A stretch of DNA of 62,225 nucleotides from an uncultured Actinomycetes bacterium. Its GTDB lineage: Bacteria > Actinomycetota > Actinomycetes > Nanopelagicales > Nanopelagicaceae. The stretch is from NCBI GenBank assembly GCA_903825945.1, contig CAIKCJ010000005.1, forward strand, positions 1 to 62,225, given 5' to 3'. The position numbers were made by a program, and so were the translations under genes. A model generated the notes under the pieces. That model saw only the letters and a program-made list of their open reading frames with translations, did no database searches and was not told where the DNA came from. Positions 48,037-58,655 of the stretch are shown here, piece after piece. Position 1 is the stretch's first letter, and the number at the start of each line of letters is the position of its first letter.

Positions 48037-49911
48037 ATGCCAGCGATACCACTCGCTAAAGCGCCGCAACCTGCCGCAACCAACCCTGCGCAGATTCGCA
48101 ATTTCTGCATCATTGCCCACATCGATCACGGCAAATCTACACTCGCCGATCGCATGCTGGGCATCACTGAAGTCGTAGAGCAGCGCAATATGCGCGCCCA
48201 ATATCTCGATCGAATGGATATTGAACGCGAACGCGGAATCACTATTAAGTCTCAGGCAGTCCGTCTGCCATGGCGCTCTGGCATTGATGGCCAGGAATAT
48301 GTCCTGAACATGATCGATACTCCAGGTCACGTGGATTTCACCTACGAAGTTTCGCGCTCGCTCGCAGCGTGCGAAGGTGCAGTTCTGCTCGTTGATTGTG
48401 CACAAGGGATTGAAGCTCAAACACTTGCCAACCTCTATCTGGCAATGGAGAACAACCTCACCATCATTCCGGTTCTCAACAAGATCGATCTGCCTGCGGC
48501 GCAACCAGAGAAATTTGCTACTGAGCTAGCGAAATTAATTGGCTGCCAACCAGAGGATGTTTTGCGCGTTTCGGGTAAGACTGGCGCGGGTGTCGTAGAA
48601 CTTCTCGATCAGATTGTTGCTCAAATTCCTGCACCGGTGGGCGATCCTGCTGCACCTACACGCGCACTGATTTTCGACTCTGTTTACGATAGTTATCGGG
48701 GCGTAGTGACCTACGTTCGCGTTGTTGACGGCAAGCTCACTCCGCGTGATCAGATCCAGATGTTCTCAACTGGAGTTCGACATGAAGCGCTCGAGGTCGG
48801 AGTTATTTCCCCAGAGCCTGTTGTTTCAAAAGGTTTGGGTGTTGGTGAAGTTGGATACGTCATCACGGGCGTGAAGGATGTTCGCCAATCACGCGTGGGT
48901 GACACAATCACGATGTACAACAACCCTGCGAAAGTTGCACTTGCTGGCTATAAAGATCCACGCCCGATGGTCTTCTCAGGACTCTTCCCACTCGACGGTG
49001 CTGATTTTCCACTCTTGCGCGAGGCGCTCGACAAGTTGCAACTCAATGATGCTGCGCTTGTTTATGAACCAGAGAGTTCTGCGGCGCTGGGTTTCGGATT
49101 CCGCTGCGGCTTCCTAGGTCTACTCCACATGGAGATTGTGCGCGAACGCCTAGAACGCGAATCAAATCTTTCGCTCATCTCTACCGCTCCTAACGTGGTT
49201 TACAACGTGACAAGTGGTGATGGCAAAGAGATCGTCGTTACCAACCCTTCTGAATACCCAGATGGCAAGATTGAAAAGGTTGAGGAGCCTATTGTTCGCG
49301 CCACGGTATTAGCGCCATCAGAATTCATCGGAACAATCATGGAGCTCTGCCAAGAGCGTCGCGGCGTTCTCCTCGGAATGGATTATCTGTCGGAAGATCG
49401 TGTGGAGATTCGCTACACACTTCCACTTGCTGAAATTGTCTTTGACTTCTTCGACCAACTCAAATCACGCACTAGGGGTTATGCCTCGTTGGATTACGAA
49501 CCAATTGGAGTCGCGGAAGCTGATCTAGTAAAAGTGGATATTTTGCTGCAAGGCGAGAAGGTCGATGCTTTCAGCGCCATCGTGCATAAGGATAAGGCGT
49601 ATGCCTACGGCACAATGATGACTGGCAAGTTGCGCGAACTTATTCCTCGCCAACAATTTGAAATTCCTATTCAAGCTGCCATTGGTGGCCGAATCATCGC
49701 GCGCGAAAGTATTCGTGCTATTCGTAAAGACGTGCTTGCTAAATGTTATGGCGGAGATATCTCTCGTAAGCGCAAATTGCTCGAAAAGCAGAAAGAGGGC
49801 AAGAAGCGCATGAAGATGGTGGGACGCGTTGAAGTTCCACAAGAAGCATTCGTCGCTGCGCTGACAACTGACGCCGATATAGATAAGGCAAAAGCGAAAG
49901 CCAAAGAATGA
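48037..49911 (+). CDS. lepA: Elongation factor 4
   Basis: Ribosomal GTPase of 624 residues. G1 reads [13 protein letters not shown] (near 29), G2 lies around [11 protein letters not shown]3 DTPGHVDF, G4 NKIDL. The LepA-specific C-terminal domain is present (about 520-620), with [20 protein letters not shown]. Length is normal. hemW overlaps its end by 4 bp. Confidence 0.97.
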   Translation: MPAIPLAKAPQPAATNPAQIRNFCIIAHIDHGKSTLADRMLGITEVVEQRNMRAQYLDRMDIERERGITIKSQAVRLPWRSGIDGQEYVLNMIDTPGHVDFTYEVSRSLAACEGAVLLVDCAQGIEAQTLANLYLAMENNLTIIPVLNKIDLPAAQPEKFATELAKLIGCQPEDVLRVSGKTGAGVVELLDQIVAQIPAPVGDPAAPTRALIFDSVYDSYRGVVTYVRVVDGKLTPRDQIQMFSTGVRHEALEVGVISPEPVVSKGLGVGEVGYVITGVKDVRQSRVGDTITMYNNPAKVALAGYKDPRPMVFSGLFPLDGADFPLLREALDKLQLNDAALVYEPESSAALGFGFRCGFLGLLHMEIVRERLERESNLSLISTAPNVVYNVTSGDGKEIVVTNPSEYPDGKIEKVEEPIVRATVLAPSEFIGTIMELCQERRGVLLGMDYLSEDRVEIRYTLPLAEIVFDFFDQLKSRTRGYASLDYEPIGVAEADLVKVDILLQGEKVDAFSAIVHKDKAYAYGTMMTGKLRELIPRQQFEIPIQAAIGGRIIARESIRAIRKDVLAKCYGGDISRKRKLLEKQKEGKKRMKMVGRVEVPQEAFVAALTTDADIDKAKAKAKE

Positions 49912-51056
49912 GGAGTGAGCTAGCCTTCTATGTGCACATTCCATATTGTGTGCGCAGATGTGGGTACTGCGACTTCAATACCTACACTCCATCCGAACTT
50001 GCTATTTCTAGTGATCTATCCGGTGTTTCGCGTTCCTATATCGATCTACTCATTCAGGAGATCGAACTCGCTCGTGCAACTTCGGATGCAACCGTCGTGC
50101 CGACAATATTCTTCGGTGGCGGAACACCCACTCTTATGGAGCCCGTCGACCTTGGACGTGTAATTACCGCTATTGGAGATCGTTTTGAGTTGGCGCCAAA
50201 CGCCGAAATTACGACTGAAGCTAACCCCGATACAGTCACGCCGGACAAACTAGAACAACTTCGGGCTGCTGGAATAAATCGAATCTCATTTGGCATGCAA
50301 TCTGCTGCTACTCACGTATTGGCTGCGCTGGATAGAACTCACAACCCAGATAATGTGCGAGCAGCAGTTGAAGGCGCACGAGCAGCTGGATTTGATGAAG
50401 TGAGCGTGGATCTAATTTATGGCGCACCGGGAGAATCGATCTCGGATTGGGAGCAGACACTCGATAGTGCGTTAGGGCTTGCGATATCTCATATCTCGGC
50501 CTATGCCCTCATTGTCGAGCAGGGAACAAAATTAGGCGCGCAGGTTAAGCGCGGTGACGTTGTCATGCCAGATGATGATGAGACCGCTGACAAGTATTTG
50601 CTGGCGGATGAAAAATTCTTGGCTGCAGGATTTGATTGGTATGAATTGAGCAATTGGTCCAAGCCAGGAAGTCAGTGCCGCCACAATATGGCGTACTGGA
50701 ATGGCGATAACTGGTGGGGTGCCGGCCCCGGAGCTCACTCGCATATAAATGGCAGAAGATTTTGGAATGTGAAACACCCAAATGCCTACAAGGAGAAAAT
50801 GGCCAGCACTGGCAATCCCATGCATGAGCAGGAAATTTTGGATGCCCAAGCTATCAAGAGCGAGGCAACCATGCTGCAGATTCGATTACGCGAAGGAATC
50901 TCCACCGATGGGCTGGACTCCACAGTGTTAACGAATATCCAGGGTTATGTCGATGGTGGTTTTCTTGATCCGATTGCGTGGAAGGGTGGGAGAGTAGTTT
51001 TGACCCGCACTGGCCGCCTGATCGCTGATCGAATCGTTCGGGAAATCCTTTTTTAG
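49908..51056 (+). CDS. hemW: HemW-type radical SAM protein
   Basis: Radical SAM heme chaperone, formerly annotated as coproporphyrinogen oxidase. The 382-residue protein has the 4Fe-4S motif [15 protein letters not shown] (Cys residues near 14, 18 and 21), GGGTPTLM, and the HemW mark [15 protein letters not shown] near 263 that separates it from HemN. It overlaps lepA as ATGA. hrcA begins 55 bp on. Confidence 0.93.
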   Translation: MRSELAFYVHIPYCVRRCGYCDFNTYTPSELAISSDLSGVSRSYIDLLIQEIELARATSDATVVPTIFFGGGTPTLMEPVDLGRVITAIGDRFELAPNAEITTEANPDTVTPDKLEQLRAAGINRISFGMQSAATHVLAALDRTHNPDNVRAAVEGARAAGFDEVSVDLIYGAPGESISDWEQTLDSALGLAISHISAYALIVEQGTKLGAQVKRGDVVMPDDDETADKYLLADEKFLAAGFDWYELSNWSKPGSQCRHNMAYWNGDNWWGAGPGAHSHINGRRFWNVKHPNAYKEKMASTGNPMHEQEILDAQAIKSEATMLQIRLREGISTDGLDSTVLTNIQGYVDGGFLDPIAWKGGRVVLTRTGRLIADRIVREILF

Positions 51057-51111
51057 GGTTCAGCGCAAGACAGAGCAGCCAAAGTAGCAGCTGTAGTAGA
51101 TTGTGATAATT

Positions 51112-51834
51112 ATGCAAGACCGCCAGTTAGAGATCCTTCGTGCCATCGTCGATGAATACGTGGCGACCCAAGAACCTGTGGGCTCTAAAATCATTGCTGA
51201 AAAACATAGCTTAGGCGTCTCACCTGCGACGATCCGTAACGAGATGGCGATCCTGGAAGAGCAAGGCCTCATCACTCAACCTCACACAAGCGCTGGCCGA
51301 ATTCCGACCAACAGCGGCTATCGCGTCTTCGTGGACAAGATTGCAGAGATTAAGCCACTGTCGAGTGCAGAGCGACGCGCAATCGAAACTTTTATGGGCA
51401 ACTCTGACAATTTGGACGATCTGCTTGTTAGGACCGCAAAGATGTTGGCCCAGATCACTAATCAAGTAGCAGTGATTCAATATCCTGACGAGGACAAAGT
51501 TGTCTTAGCAGGCACAGCAAATTTGGCGCGAAACAATTCACACGAGCCAGCCGGTGCAATTTACCCAGTTCTCGAAGCGCTCGAGGAGCAGGTTGTGTTG
51601 CTCCGACTTTTGGCTGATGCAACCTCTGAAATCCAAGTACGTATTGGTCAAGAACAGGGTGAGATTGGGCTGCAATCCACTTCGATTGTGAGTACTCAAT
51701 ACAGCACTCCAGGAACAACGGTAGGCGCACTTGGAGTGCTTGGCCCTACTCGAATGAATTATGCGGCAACTATGGCCACCGTAAATACTGTGGCTAGATA
51801 TATTGGACGATTTATCGGTGGGAGCAATTCTTAA
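51112..51834 (+). CDS. hrcA: HrcA heat-shock repressor with internal deletion
   Basis: Repressor of chaperone genes at CIRCE sites. The 240-residue protein keeps the winged helix ([20 protein letters not shown] ... [18 protein letters not shown]), then jumps from QVAVIQYP near residue 127 straight to [15 protein letters not shown]. The family has about 95 more residues between these points. The C-terminal region ([12 protein letters not shown] ... [16 protein letters not shown]) is well kept. Usual length is about 340. TAGATT (51097-51102) is the likely -10, 9 nt before the ATG; an in-frame GTG at 51103 is less fitting. No CIRCE is seen here. Confidence 0.9.
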   Translation: MQDRQLEILRAIVDEYVATQEPVGSKIIAEKHSLGVSPATIRNEMAILEEQGLITQPHTSAGRIPTNSGYRVFVDKIAEIKPLSSAERRAIETFMGNSDNLDDLLVRTAKMLAQITNQVAVIQYPDEDKVVLAGTANLARNNSHEPAGAIYPVLEALEEQVVLLRLLADATSEIQVRIGQEQGEIGLQSTSIVSTQYSTPGTTVGALGVLGPTRMNYAATMATVNTVARYIGRFIGGSNS

Positions 51835-52964
51835 TGGCTGATTATTACGACGTACTTGGTGTGAGTCGGGACGCGACCGCTGATGAAATCAAGAAGGCGT
51901 ATCGCAAGTTGGCACGAGAGTTTCACCCAGATGTGAATCCAGATCCATCGAGCACCGAAAAATTTAAAGAGATTACAACGGCCTATGAAGTATTGAGCGA
52001 TGACGAAAAGCGTGCTCGCCATGATCGCGGTGGAGATCCATTCTCGCAAGGCGGAGGCTTCGGCGGCGGGGCTAACTTTGGCTTCGATGATCTACTTGGT
52101 GCTTTCTTCGGCCAGGGTCAGAGCCGTGGCCCACGATCACGTGCGCGTGCTGGTCAAGATGCTTTGATTGGTATCGAACTCGATCTTGCTGAAAGCTGCT
52201 TTGGCTGCGATAAAGAAATTACCGTGGACACTGCAGTTCGTTGCGAGAAGTGTGGCGGCTCTGGTTGCGCCGATGAAGCAAAACCACAGGCCTGCCCAAT
52301 CTGTAAAGGCCAGGGTGAAATACAGCAAGTTACCCGTTCATTTATTGGTAACGTAATGACATCTCGCCCATGTAATAACTGCAGTGGCTATGGCTCAGTG
52401 ATAAAAAATCCATGCCGCGAATGTTCGGGTGAAGGCCGGGTTCGTTCTCGCAGAACTTTGAACGTCAAAATTCCTGCCGGAGTAGAAACTGGCAATCGCA
52501 TAGCGATGAGCGGCCAAGGAGAAGTCGGTCCTGGCGGCGGTCCAGCTGGCGATCTCTACATTGAGATTGTCGAACGCCCTCATAGCTTCTTACTGCGCGA
52601 TGGTTTGAATCTGCATATTTCAATCTCGATTTCTATGGTCGCAGCAACTCTTGGCACCAATGTGAAAATCCAAACGCTCGATGGCGAGCAAGAAGTTGAG
52701 ATCAAGGCTGGTTTCCAAAGCGCGGACACCATTACGCTGAAGGGTCTTGGCATCACCAGACTTCGCGGAAGCGGACGTGGAGATTTGATTGTCCATGTGG
52801 AAGTCAAGACGCCACATAAGATTAAGCGTGAGGAAGAGGAGTTGCTCAAGAAGTTTGCCCAACTTCGACATGAACAGCTCGACCAGGTAGAGATTCACTC
52901 TCGCGACAAGCATTCACACGAGCATGGTTTCTTCTCCAAATTCCGCGATGCATTTAATCGATAG
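51834..52964 (+). CDS. dnaJ: Chaperone DnaJ
   Basis: DnaK co-chaperone of 376 residues. The J domain has HPD in [10 protein letters not shown] near 33-35, a Gly/Phe region follows (about 68-100), and the zinc domain has four CxxCxGxG-type repeats between about 139 and 204. It is the DnaJ2 type that follows hrcA in actinobacteria. Its ATG overlaps the hrcA stop by one base. Confidence 0.96.
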   Translation: MADYYDVLGVSRDATADEIKKAYRKLAREFHPDVNPDPSSTEKFKEITTAYEVLSDDEKRARHDRGGDPFSQGGGFGGGANFGFDDLLGAFFGQGQSRGPRSRARAGQDALIGIELDLAESCFGCDKEITVDTAVRCEKCGGSGCADEAKPQACPICKGQGEIQQVTRSFIGNVMTSRPCNNCSGYGSVIKNPCRECSGEGRVRSRRTLNVKIPAGVETGNRIAMSGQGEVGPGGGPAGDLYIEIVERPHSFLLRDGLNLHISISISMVAATLGTNVKIQTLDGEQEVEIKAGFQSADTITLKGLGITRLRGSGRGDLIVHVEVKTPHKIKREEEELLKKFAQLRHEQLDQVEIHSRDKHSHEHGFFSKFRDAFNR

Positions 52965-52976
52965 ATCCGATTACTG

Positions 52977-53693
52977 ATGCTCTCGCTCTTCTTTGTCCCA
53001 GCAATCACAAACGCCGCTCACATCATCGTCGATGGCGATGAAGCTCACCACGCTATGAAAGTTCTTCGGATCGATATCGGTGATGAGCTGATACTTGCAG
53101 ATGGTCAAGGATCTTGGGCGCGAGGAGAAGTTGCTGCGCTTTATAAGAAATCATTTGCGGTGGATGTATTAGAGCGCGGGGTAGTTCAGGAGAGCACTCA
53201 AGAGCTCATAGTTATTCAAGCTCTTATGAAGTCTGATCGAGCAAAAGAAGCGATCGAGCTTCTCACCGTGGCGGGTGCGGATCGAATAATTCCGTGGCAA
53301 TCCGAACGCAGTATCGCCAAGTGGCAGAGCGATCTGGGGGAGAAGTGGTTCACGACCGCCAAAACCGCTGCGAAGCAGTCACGCCGTCTTAAACTTCCAG
53401 AGATCGAAGGGCCAATCACAACGCGGGAGATCGCGGCGCGCTTTGGTTCTGGGGCCAATCTTTTGGTTCTGCACGAGTCGGCTGTTGATCGTCTGAGCGA
53501 ATTAGGATCGCAGATAACGCCTGGGCCTATTGTTCTCGTCGTAGGCCCAGAAGGTGGACTTTCGGAGAATGAAATCCAGGCGCTATCCCAAGCCGGTGGA
53601 CGCGTAGTTCTTCTTGGAAATCAAGTCTTTCGCTCAGCTCATGCCGGATTCGCTGGACTTGCTGCAATTCAAACGCTGATCTCGCGCTGGTAG
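52977..53693 (+). CDS. rsmE: 16S rRNA m3U1498 methyltransferase
   Basis: SPOUT-class methyltransferase of 238 residues. An N-terminal PUA-like domain (DGDEAHHAMKVLRIDIGDEL) precedes the knotted domain, with LVVGPEGGLSENEI near 181-194 and GNQVFRSAHAGFAGL near the end, the SAM-binding parts. The gene sits between dnaJ and the HIT gene with 12- and 14-bp gaps, the common actinobacterial order. Confidence 0.95.
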   Translation: MLSLFFVPAITNAAHIIVDGDEAHHAMKVLRIDIGDELILADGQGSWARGEVAALYKKSFAVDVLERGVVQESTQELIVIQALMKSDRAKEAIELLTVAGADRIIPWQSERSIAKWQSDLGEKWFTTAKTAAKQSRRLKLPEIEGPITTREIAARFGSGANLLVLHESAVDRLSELGSQITPGPIVLVVGPEGGLSENEIQALSQAGGRVVLLGNQVFRSAHAGFAGLAAIQTLISRW

Positions 53694-53707
53694 GTAATAA
53701 TTCACTT

Positions 53708-54043
53708 ATGAGCTGCATCTTCTGCATGATTATCGAAGGCGAGATTCCTGCTGATTTCATCTATGAGAGCGAGAACGTCGTTGCTTTCAACGACCTTACT
53801 CCGCAGGCTCCAACCCATATTTTAATTGTGCCTAAAGGACACCACGAAAACGCAGCCGCGACGGCTGCTGCCGGACCAGCGGTTATGGCCGAAATGCTGA
53901 CGGTTGCAGGGTCCTTAGCATCGGCTGCTGGACTTGATGGATATCGCACCACTTTCAATACTGGTGCTAGTGCAGGTCAGAGTGTCTTTCATACCCACCT
54001 TCACCTCCTTGGTGGGCGAGCATTCGCCTGGCCACCAGGTTAA
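53708..54043 (+). CDS. HIT family nucleotide hydrolase
   Basis: Histidine-triad protein of 111 residues. It starts CIFCMIIEGEIPADFIYE, holds FNDLTPQAPTHILIVPKGHH, and ends in the triad VFHTHLHLLGGR. Family members remove AMP from aminoacyl or phosphoramidate adducts. TAATAA, 7 nt before the ATG, may be a local -10. It precedes phoH by 18 bp. Confidence 0.94.
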   Translation: MSCIFCMIIEGEIPADFIYESENVVAFNDLTPQAPTHILIVPKGHHENAAATAAAGPAVMAEMLTVAGSLASAAGLDGYRTTFNTGASAGQSVFHTHLHLLGGRAFAWPPG

Positions 54044-54061
54044 CCGTAGGATCTGGAAGTA

Positions 54062-55015
54062 ATGGAACTCAATAACATTACGGTCCCAACGGCTATCCCC
54101 ATGGTGGCACTTGTCGGGCCTCACGATGTATATCTGCGCATCATAGAATCTGCTTTTTCAGAAATCATCATTACCGTCAGAAGTAATGAGATATTCATTA
54201 AAGGTGGCCATCAGCAGGTGGAGCAGTGTGAGCTCCTGATCAAAGAGCTACTAGTTCTCATTCGCGCAGGTCAACAATTGAGCTTAGAGACAGTTCATAA
54301 AGCTATCGAAATGATTCGGGCAGTTCCGATAGATCATCCAGCCGAGATCTTGTCTCTCAATATTTTAAGTAATCGCGGAAAATCAATTCGCCCAAAGACC
54401 GCAAATCAAAAATCTTATGTTGACGCGATCGATCAGAACACGATCACCTTTGGTGTGGGACCGGCGGGTACCGGAAAAACTTATCTAGCTATGGCCAAAG
54501 CAATACAGTCGTTGCAAGCCAAGGAAGTGAACCGAATTATATTAACTCGCCCAGCAGTAGAAGCGGGAGAGCGATTGGGATTCCTGCCAGGTACTTTGCA
54601 AGACAAGATCGATCCGTATCTGCGCCCACTCTTCGATGCGCTTCATGACATGATCGATCAGGAATCGATTCCACGACTGATGCAATCTGGAATCATCGAA
54701 ATCGCGCCTTTGGCTTACATGCGCGGTCGCACGCTCAACGATGCATTCGTAATATTGGATGAAGCTCAGAACACCAGTGCAGAGCAGATGAAAATGTTTC
54801 TCACCCGCCTTGGGTTTGGCTCGAAAATGGTGATCACTGGCGATATCACCCAGGTGGATCTTCCAAACGGAACTAAGTCCGGACTTAAAGTTGTCAGAGA
54901 GATTCTGAAAGATATCGATGGCATCTGTTTCATGGACCTCACAGCAGAAGACGTTGTTCGAAACCGCTTGGTAGGCGACATAGTCAATGCTTACTCCAAA
55001 GCGAGTGTGATGTAG
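54062..55015 (+). CDS. PhoH-like ATPase
   Basis: The 317-residue P-loop protein has Walker A FGVGPAGTGKTYLAMAKA near 135-150 and Walker B in VILDEAQNTS near 235, and the RLGFGSKMVITGDITQVDLP region. It is YbeZ-type, which works with YbeY in rRNA and ribosome quality control. ybeY follows after 2 bp. TAGGAT lies 9 nt before the ATG. Confidence 0.94.
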   Translation: MELNNITVPTAIPMVALVGPHDVYLRIIESAFSEIIITVRSNEIFIKGGHQQVEQCELLIKELLVLIRAGQQLSLETVHKAIEMIRAVPIDHPAEILSLNILSNRGKSIRPKTANQKSYVDAIDQNTITFGVGPAGTGKTYLAMAKAIQSLQAKEVNRIILTRPAVEAGERLGFLPGTLQDKIDPYLRPLFDALHDMIDQESIPRLMQSGIIEIAPLAYMRGRTLNDAFVILDEAQNTSAEQMKMFLTRLGFGSKMVITGDITQVDLPNGTKSGLKVVREILKDIDGICFMDLTAEDVVRNRLVGDIVNAYSKASVM

Positions 55016-55017
55016 TA

Positions 55018-55458
55018 ATGTCGATTGAGATTGCCAATGAATCTGGGATGGAATGCCACCTAGCGCCAATAGTGTCGATCGCCGAATTCGCTATAAAAGC
55101 GATGGGACTACATCCTGAGTGTGAATTAGAAATCATGCTGGTCGATGAAGACAGAATGAGTGAACTACACGTCGAGTGGATGGATCTACCAGGTCCTACA
55201 GATGTGCTCTCTTTCCCGATGGATGAGTTGACTCCCGATTCTGCCGCCGACGGCCCTGGAATCATTGGCGACATTGTGCTCTGTCCTGCATTTGCTGCTG
55301 AACAAGCCAAAACTGGCCTCGATGACGAACTTGCTCTCCTGACAGTTCACGGAGTTCTGCACTGCATTGGCTTTGATCACGCACTTGCCGAGGAAGAGCG
55401 AGCCATGTTTGCACTTCAAGAAAAGATACTCGCCGATTGGCGTGCTAGCCGATCATGA
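55018..55458 (+). CDS. ybeY: YbeY endoribonuclease
   Basis: Zinc enzyme in 16S rRNA 3' maturation and ribosome quality control. The 146-residue protein carries the triad motif HGVLHCIGFDHALAEE (His near 116, 120 and 126) and the GDIVLC strand. It is followed by the corC-like gene with a 4-bp overlap (ATGA), matching the E. coli ybeZ-ybeY-ybeX order. Confidence 0.95.
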   Translation: MSIEIANESGMECHLAPIVSIAEFAIKAMGLHPECELEIMLVDEDRMSELHVEWMDLPGPTDVLSFPMDELTPDSAADGPGIIGDIVLCPAFAAEQAKTGLDDELALLTVHGVLHCIGFDHALAEEERAMFALQEKILADWRASRS

Positions 55459-56321
55459 TCGAGTACCTAACTAAACTTTTGAAAGGCTGGGGAATTTCAC
55501 TTCCTCATTCAACAGTAAGCGAAGCTGAGCTTCGAGCTTTAATTGATAACGCTGCGACACAGGGCGTGCTCGTCGAATCCCAACGCGAGATGATCCAATC
55601 TGTTTTAGATCTCGGTGAAACGCTGGTGAGAGAGTTGATGGTGCCGCGCATTGATATCGTATGGATGGAAGGGAATAAGACACTTCGTCAAGGACTTTCA
55701 CTCGCGCTACGATCTGGCTTCACCAGAATTCCAGTGATCGATGAGAACTTAGATAACGTCATCGGAATTGTGTATGTGAAGGATCTGGCAAAGCGAGTTC
55801 ATGAACATCACGAGTCGGAACATACGGAGCAGGTGCAGGAACATCTTCGAAAGGCGACATTTGTTCCAGAAAATAAGACCGCTGCAGATTTGCTCAAAGA
55901 GATGCAGAAAGATCAGATTCACATGGCTGTTGTCATTGATGAGTACGGTGGAACTGCTGGGCTCATCACAATTGAAGATATTCTGGAAGAGATAGTCGGA
56001 CAGATTGCTGACGAGTATGACGATCAGAGTCAAGAAGTCCTGTGGCTCAGCGATGAGAGCGCGCGTCTATCTGCTCGTTACAGGGTTGAAGATTTTGAAG
56101 ACGAATTTGGTGTTAAGTTCACCGAAGAAGAGCGTGATGATGTCGACAGCGTTGGGGGACTTCTCGCCAAGCATCTAGGTCGCGTACCTATCGCAGGTAA
56201 TTCAATCGAGCTAGCAGGCTGGCGATTTACGGCAGAGCGGCCAGCAGGGCGCCGCCACCGAATAACCAGCGTATTGGCTACTAAACTCGATAGCCAAGAT
56301 ACACAAATTGCAGGCGAATAA
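55455..56321 (+). CDS. CorC/YbeX-like CBS-pair protein lacking the membrane domain
   Basis: The 288-residue soluble protein has a short helical start, a CBS pair (about 60-190) with VRELMVPRIDIVWME and VVIDEYGGTAGLITIEDILEEI, and a C-terminal CorC_HlyC domain with GWRFTAE. Actinobacterial relatives at this locus usually carry an N-terminal DUF21/CNNM membrane domain and run beyond 400 residues. Here that part is absent, as in E. coli YbeX. Roles in magnesium or ribosome homeostasis are suggested for the family. Confidence 0.88.
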   Translation: MIEYLTKLLKGWGISLPHSTVSEAELRALIDNAATQGVLVESQREMIQSVLDLGETLVRELMVPRIDIVWMEGNKTLRQGLSLALRSGFTRIPVIDENLDNVIGIVYVKDLAKRVHEHHESEHTEQVQEHLRKATFVPENKTAADLLKEMQKDQIHMAVVIDEYGGTAGLITIEDILEEIVGQIADEYDDQSQEVLWLSDESARLSARYRVEDFEDEFGVKFTEEERDDVDSVGGLLAKHLGRVPIAGNSIELAGWRFTAERPAGRRHRITSVLATKLDSQDTQIAGE

Positions 56322-56341
56322 GCATCTTTAACTGCTCGCGG

Positions 56342-56347
56342 TAGGCT
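56342..56347 (+). promoter_or_regulatory. Leaderless -10 of the FAH gene
   Basis: TAGGCT, 7 nt before the ATG at 56355. Confidence 0.55.
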
Positions 56348-56354
56348 TGGACTC

Positions 56355-57146
56355 ATGCGTATCGTCCGCTTTACACCTAAAGAAACAGCCGGATTAGGAA
56401 ATGATCCTCTTTTTGGCGTCCTCAACGACAAAGATGAGCTGCTTGTCCTCAAAGGCGACCCCATCTATCAAGGGATAGTTCCAACCCAAAGCACGGTGAA
56501 CCTCGCGGAAGTCAAAGTCCTCGCTCCGGTTTTGCCTCGAAGCAAGGTTGTTGCCATAGGTAAGAATTACGCCGACCACGCCGCCGAGATGAACTCCGCC
56601 GTTCCAGATGAACCAATTATTTTCCTCAAGCCAAATACATCTGTTGCTGGCCCTGGCGACACGATTACGTGGCCGGCAATGGCCCAGTCCGTTGATTATG
56701 AAGGTGAACTCGCGATCGTCATTAGCCGCATCTGTAAAGATGTGCCTAAGGAGCGTTATGCAGATGTGATCTTTGGCTACACGATTGCAAACGATGTGAC
56801 CTCTCGCGATCTCCAAAAGAAGGATGGTCAGTGGACGCGTGCGAAGGGCTTCGACTCCTTTTGTCCGCTTGGTCCGTGGATTGAAACAGAATTTGTCCCA
56901 GATTCACAAGTAATCACCACCCGACTCAATGGTGAAGTCAAACAATGCGAGCCTATCTCTTCTCTTATATTTAAAATTCCAGAGATCATTGAATTCGTGA
57001 CCAGCGTCATGACGCTGCTGCCAGGAGATGTCATTTTGACCGGTACTCCGGCTGGAATTGGTCCTATGCCTGCTGGCTCAGAAGTCAGCATCACAATTGA
57101 TGGAATCGGAACGCTAGTGAATAAGGTGTCAGCACGTGTCAACTAA
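56355..57146 (+). CDS. Fumarylacetoacetate hydrolase family protein
   Basis: The 263-residue protein has the FAH barrel with VVAIGKNYADHAAEM, the metal-binding Glu pair and Asp region (VDYEGELAIVISR; IANDVTSRDLQ), KGFDSFCPLGPWIET and a closing DVILTGTPAGIGPM. Members hydrolyse or decarboxylate varied C-C bonds and oxaloacetate. It commonly precedes gltX in actinobacteria, as here, with an 11-bp overlap. The substrate is unknown. Confidence 0.92.
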   Translation: MRIVRFTPKETAGLGNDPLFGVLNDKDELLVLKGDPIYQGIVPTQSTVNLAEVKVLAPVLPRSKVVAIGKNYADHAAEMNSAVPDEPIIFLKPNTSVAGPGDTITWPAMAQSVDYEGELAIVISRICKDVPKERYADVIFGYTIANDVTSRDLQKKDGQWTRAKGFDSFCPLGPWIETEFVPDSQVITTRLNGEVKQCEPISSLIFKIPEIIEFVTSVMTLLPGDVILTGTPAGIGPMPAGSEVSITIDGIGTLVNKVSARVN

Positions 57147-58605
57147 TGCAACAAGCAGTAAACCAGTGCGAGTTCGATTTGCACCTTCGCCAACAGGTGA
57201 TCTGCATGTCGGAAATATCCGCACAGCTCTCTTCGATTGGGCATATGCCCGTCATACTGGCGGAGCATTCATTTTTCGTATCGAAGATACAGACCGCGAA
57301 CGTGTTACGGACGAATACATTGCTGCAGCTATCGACACCTTGCGTTGGCTTGGTCTTGGCTGGGATGAGGGACCTGAAGTCGGGGGAGAGTTTGGCCCGT
57401 ACCTTCAATCTCAACGTCTAGATATCTACGCCGAGTGGGCTCAAAAGTTCCTCGATCAAAAGGATGCCTATCACTGCTATTGCTCGTCGGAAGAACTTGA
57501 GGCAGTCCGTGAAGCACAACGTGCAGCCAATGTAGCCCCGGGTTACAACGGCCATTGCCGCGATCTTACTTCTGAGCAAATTGCTGCTTACCAAGCAGAA
57601 GGTCGCAAGCCTGTCGTTCGAATGCGCATGCCAGAGGGAAGCACAACCTTTACCGACCTAATTCGCGGCGATGTTAGCTTCGACCACAATTTTGTCCCTG
57701 ACTTTGTACTTGTTCGTGCAGACGGCTCACCGCTCTACACCTTGGCTGTAGCAGTCGATGACGTGATGATGAAGGTCACCCACGTGCTGCGTGGTGAAGA
57801 TCTGCTCTCTTCTACTCCACGTCAGATTCGCGTCTATCAAGCGATGGGCGTTGCGCCAGAAGATTTTCCAGCTTTTGCCCACTTGCCATTTGTTATGGGT
57901 CAAGACAATGCAAAACTTTCAAAGCGCAATGGTGAAGTGTCTATTGCTTGGTATCGCGATGCCGGATACCTCCCAGAGGCAATTTGTAATTACCTAGCAC
58001 TGCTTGGATGGTCTCCAGGCGAGGATCGCGAAGAAGTAACAATGAAGGAGTTGACCGAGCTCTTCACTGTCGAACGCGTGCACTCAAGCCCAGCAAGATT
58101 TGATATGAAGAAACTCGAAGCGATCAACGGTGACAAGATTCGCGCGTTGAGTGCTGAAGAATTTTTCAATCGCGCTCTTCCGTTTCTTACTCGTGCCGAA
58201 ATCATCTCCGGTACTGAGGCAGAGATTGCACTGGTTAAACAAGCCCTCCCTATTATTCAAGAGCGCATCGCGACGTTGAGCGAGATTCCACCAATGCTTA
58301 AGTTCTTATTCGTTAAAGAGTTTGCGGTTGATGCGGATTCATTGCCAAAGATTGCAGATGAGCAGAGTCGAAAAGTCCTTGCTACGGCACTTGAGCGCCT
58401 GACTCCGCTCACAGACTGGAACCACAGCTCGATTGAGACCGCGCTGCGCAGCGCGCTGATCGAAGAGATGGGTCTCAAGCCTCGTATCGCTTTTGGTGCA
58501 GTCCGTATCGCTGTCACAGGCAGCCATATCTCGCCACCGCTCTTTGAATCTATGGAGCTATTGGGTCAGAGCGCCAGCCTGGCTCGCATTTCCGCCTCGC
58601 TTTAA
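57136..58605 (+). CDS. gltX: Glutamyl-tRNA synthetase
   Basis: Class I synthetase of 489 residues. The HIGH-type motif is PSPTGDLHVGNIRTALF (near 16-32), KMSKS reads AKLSKRNGEVS near 255, and the helical anticodon domain occupies the C-terminal third. It is probably non-discriminating: most actinobacteria lack GlnRS and make Gln-tRNA via GatCAB. tRNA-Gln and tRNA-Glu lie directly downstream. GTG start inside the FAH gene. Confidence 0.96.
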   Translation: MSTNATSSKPVRVRFAPSPTGDLHVGNIRTALFDWAYARHTGGAFIFRIEDTDRERVTDEYIAAAIDTLRWLGLGWDEGPEVGGEFGPYLQSQRLDIYAEWAQKFLDQKDAYHCYCSSEELEAVREAQRAANVAPGYNGHCRDLTSEQIAAYQAEGRKPVVRMRMPEGSTTFTDLIRGDVSFDHNFVPDFVLVRADGSPLYTLAVAVDDVMMKVTHVLRGEDLLSSTPRQIRVYQAMGVAPEDFPAFAHLPFVMGQDNAKLSKRNGEVSIAWYRDAGYLPEAICNYLALLGWSPGEDREEVTMKELTELFTVERVHSSPARFDMKKLEAINGDKIRALSAEEFFNRALPFLTRAEIISGTEAEIALVKQALPIIQERIATLSEIPPMLKFLFVKEFAVDADSLPKIADEQSRKVLATALERLTPLTDWNHSSIETALRSALIEEMGLKPRIAFGAVRIAVTGSHISPPLFESMELLGQSASLARISASL

Positions 58606-58655
58606 TTCAGGGTATCCTTCGGGTTCTGATTTGGTTTGACCTGTTCATATCAAAT

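Noticed and set aside
47950-48504. 184-codon reading frame antisense to rpsT and lepA
   Set aside because: It mirrors conserved coding sequence; no promoter or ribosome site.
51057-51111. CIRCE operator in front of hrcA
   Set aside because: No TTAGCACTC / GAGTGCTAA inverted repeat is present in the gap.
54542-55069. 175-codon reading frame antisense to phoH
   Set aside because: It lies fully across the phoH-like gene and the ybeY start and shows no protein family features.
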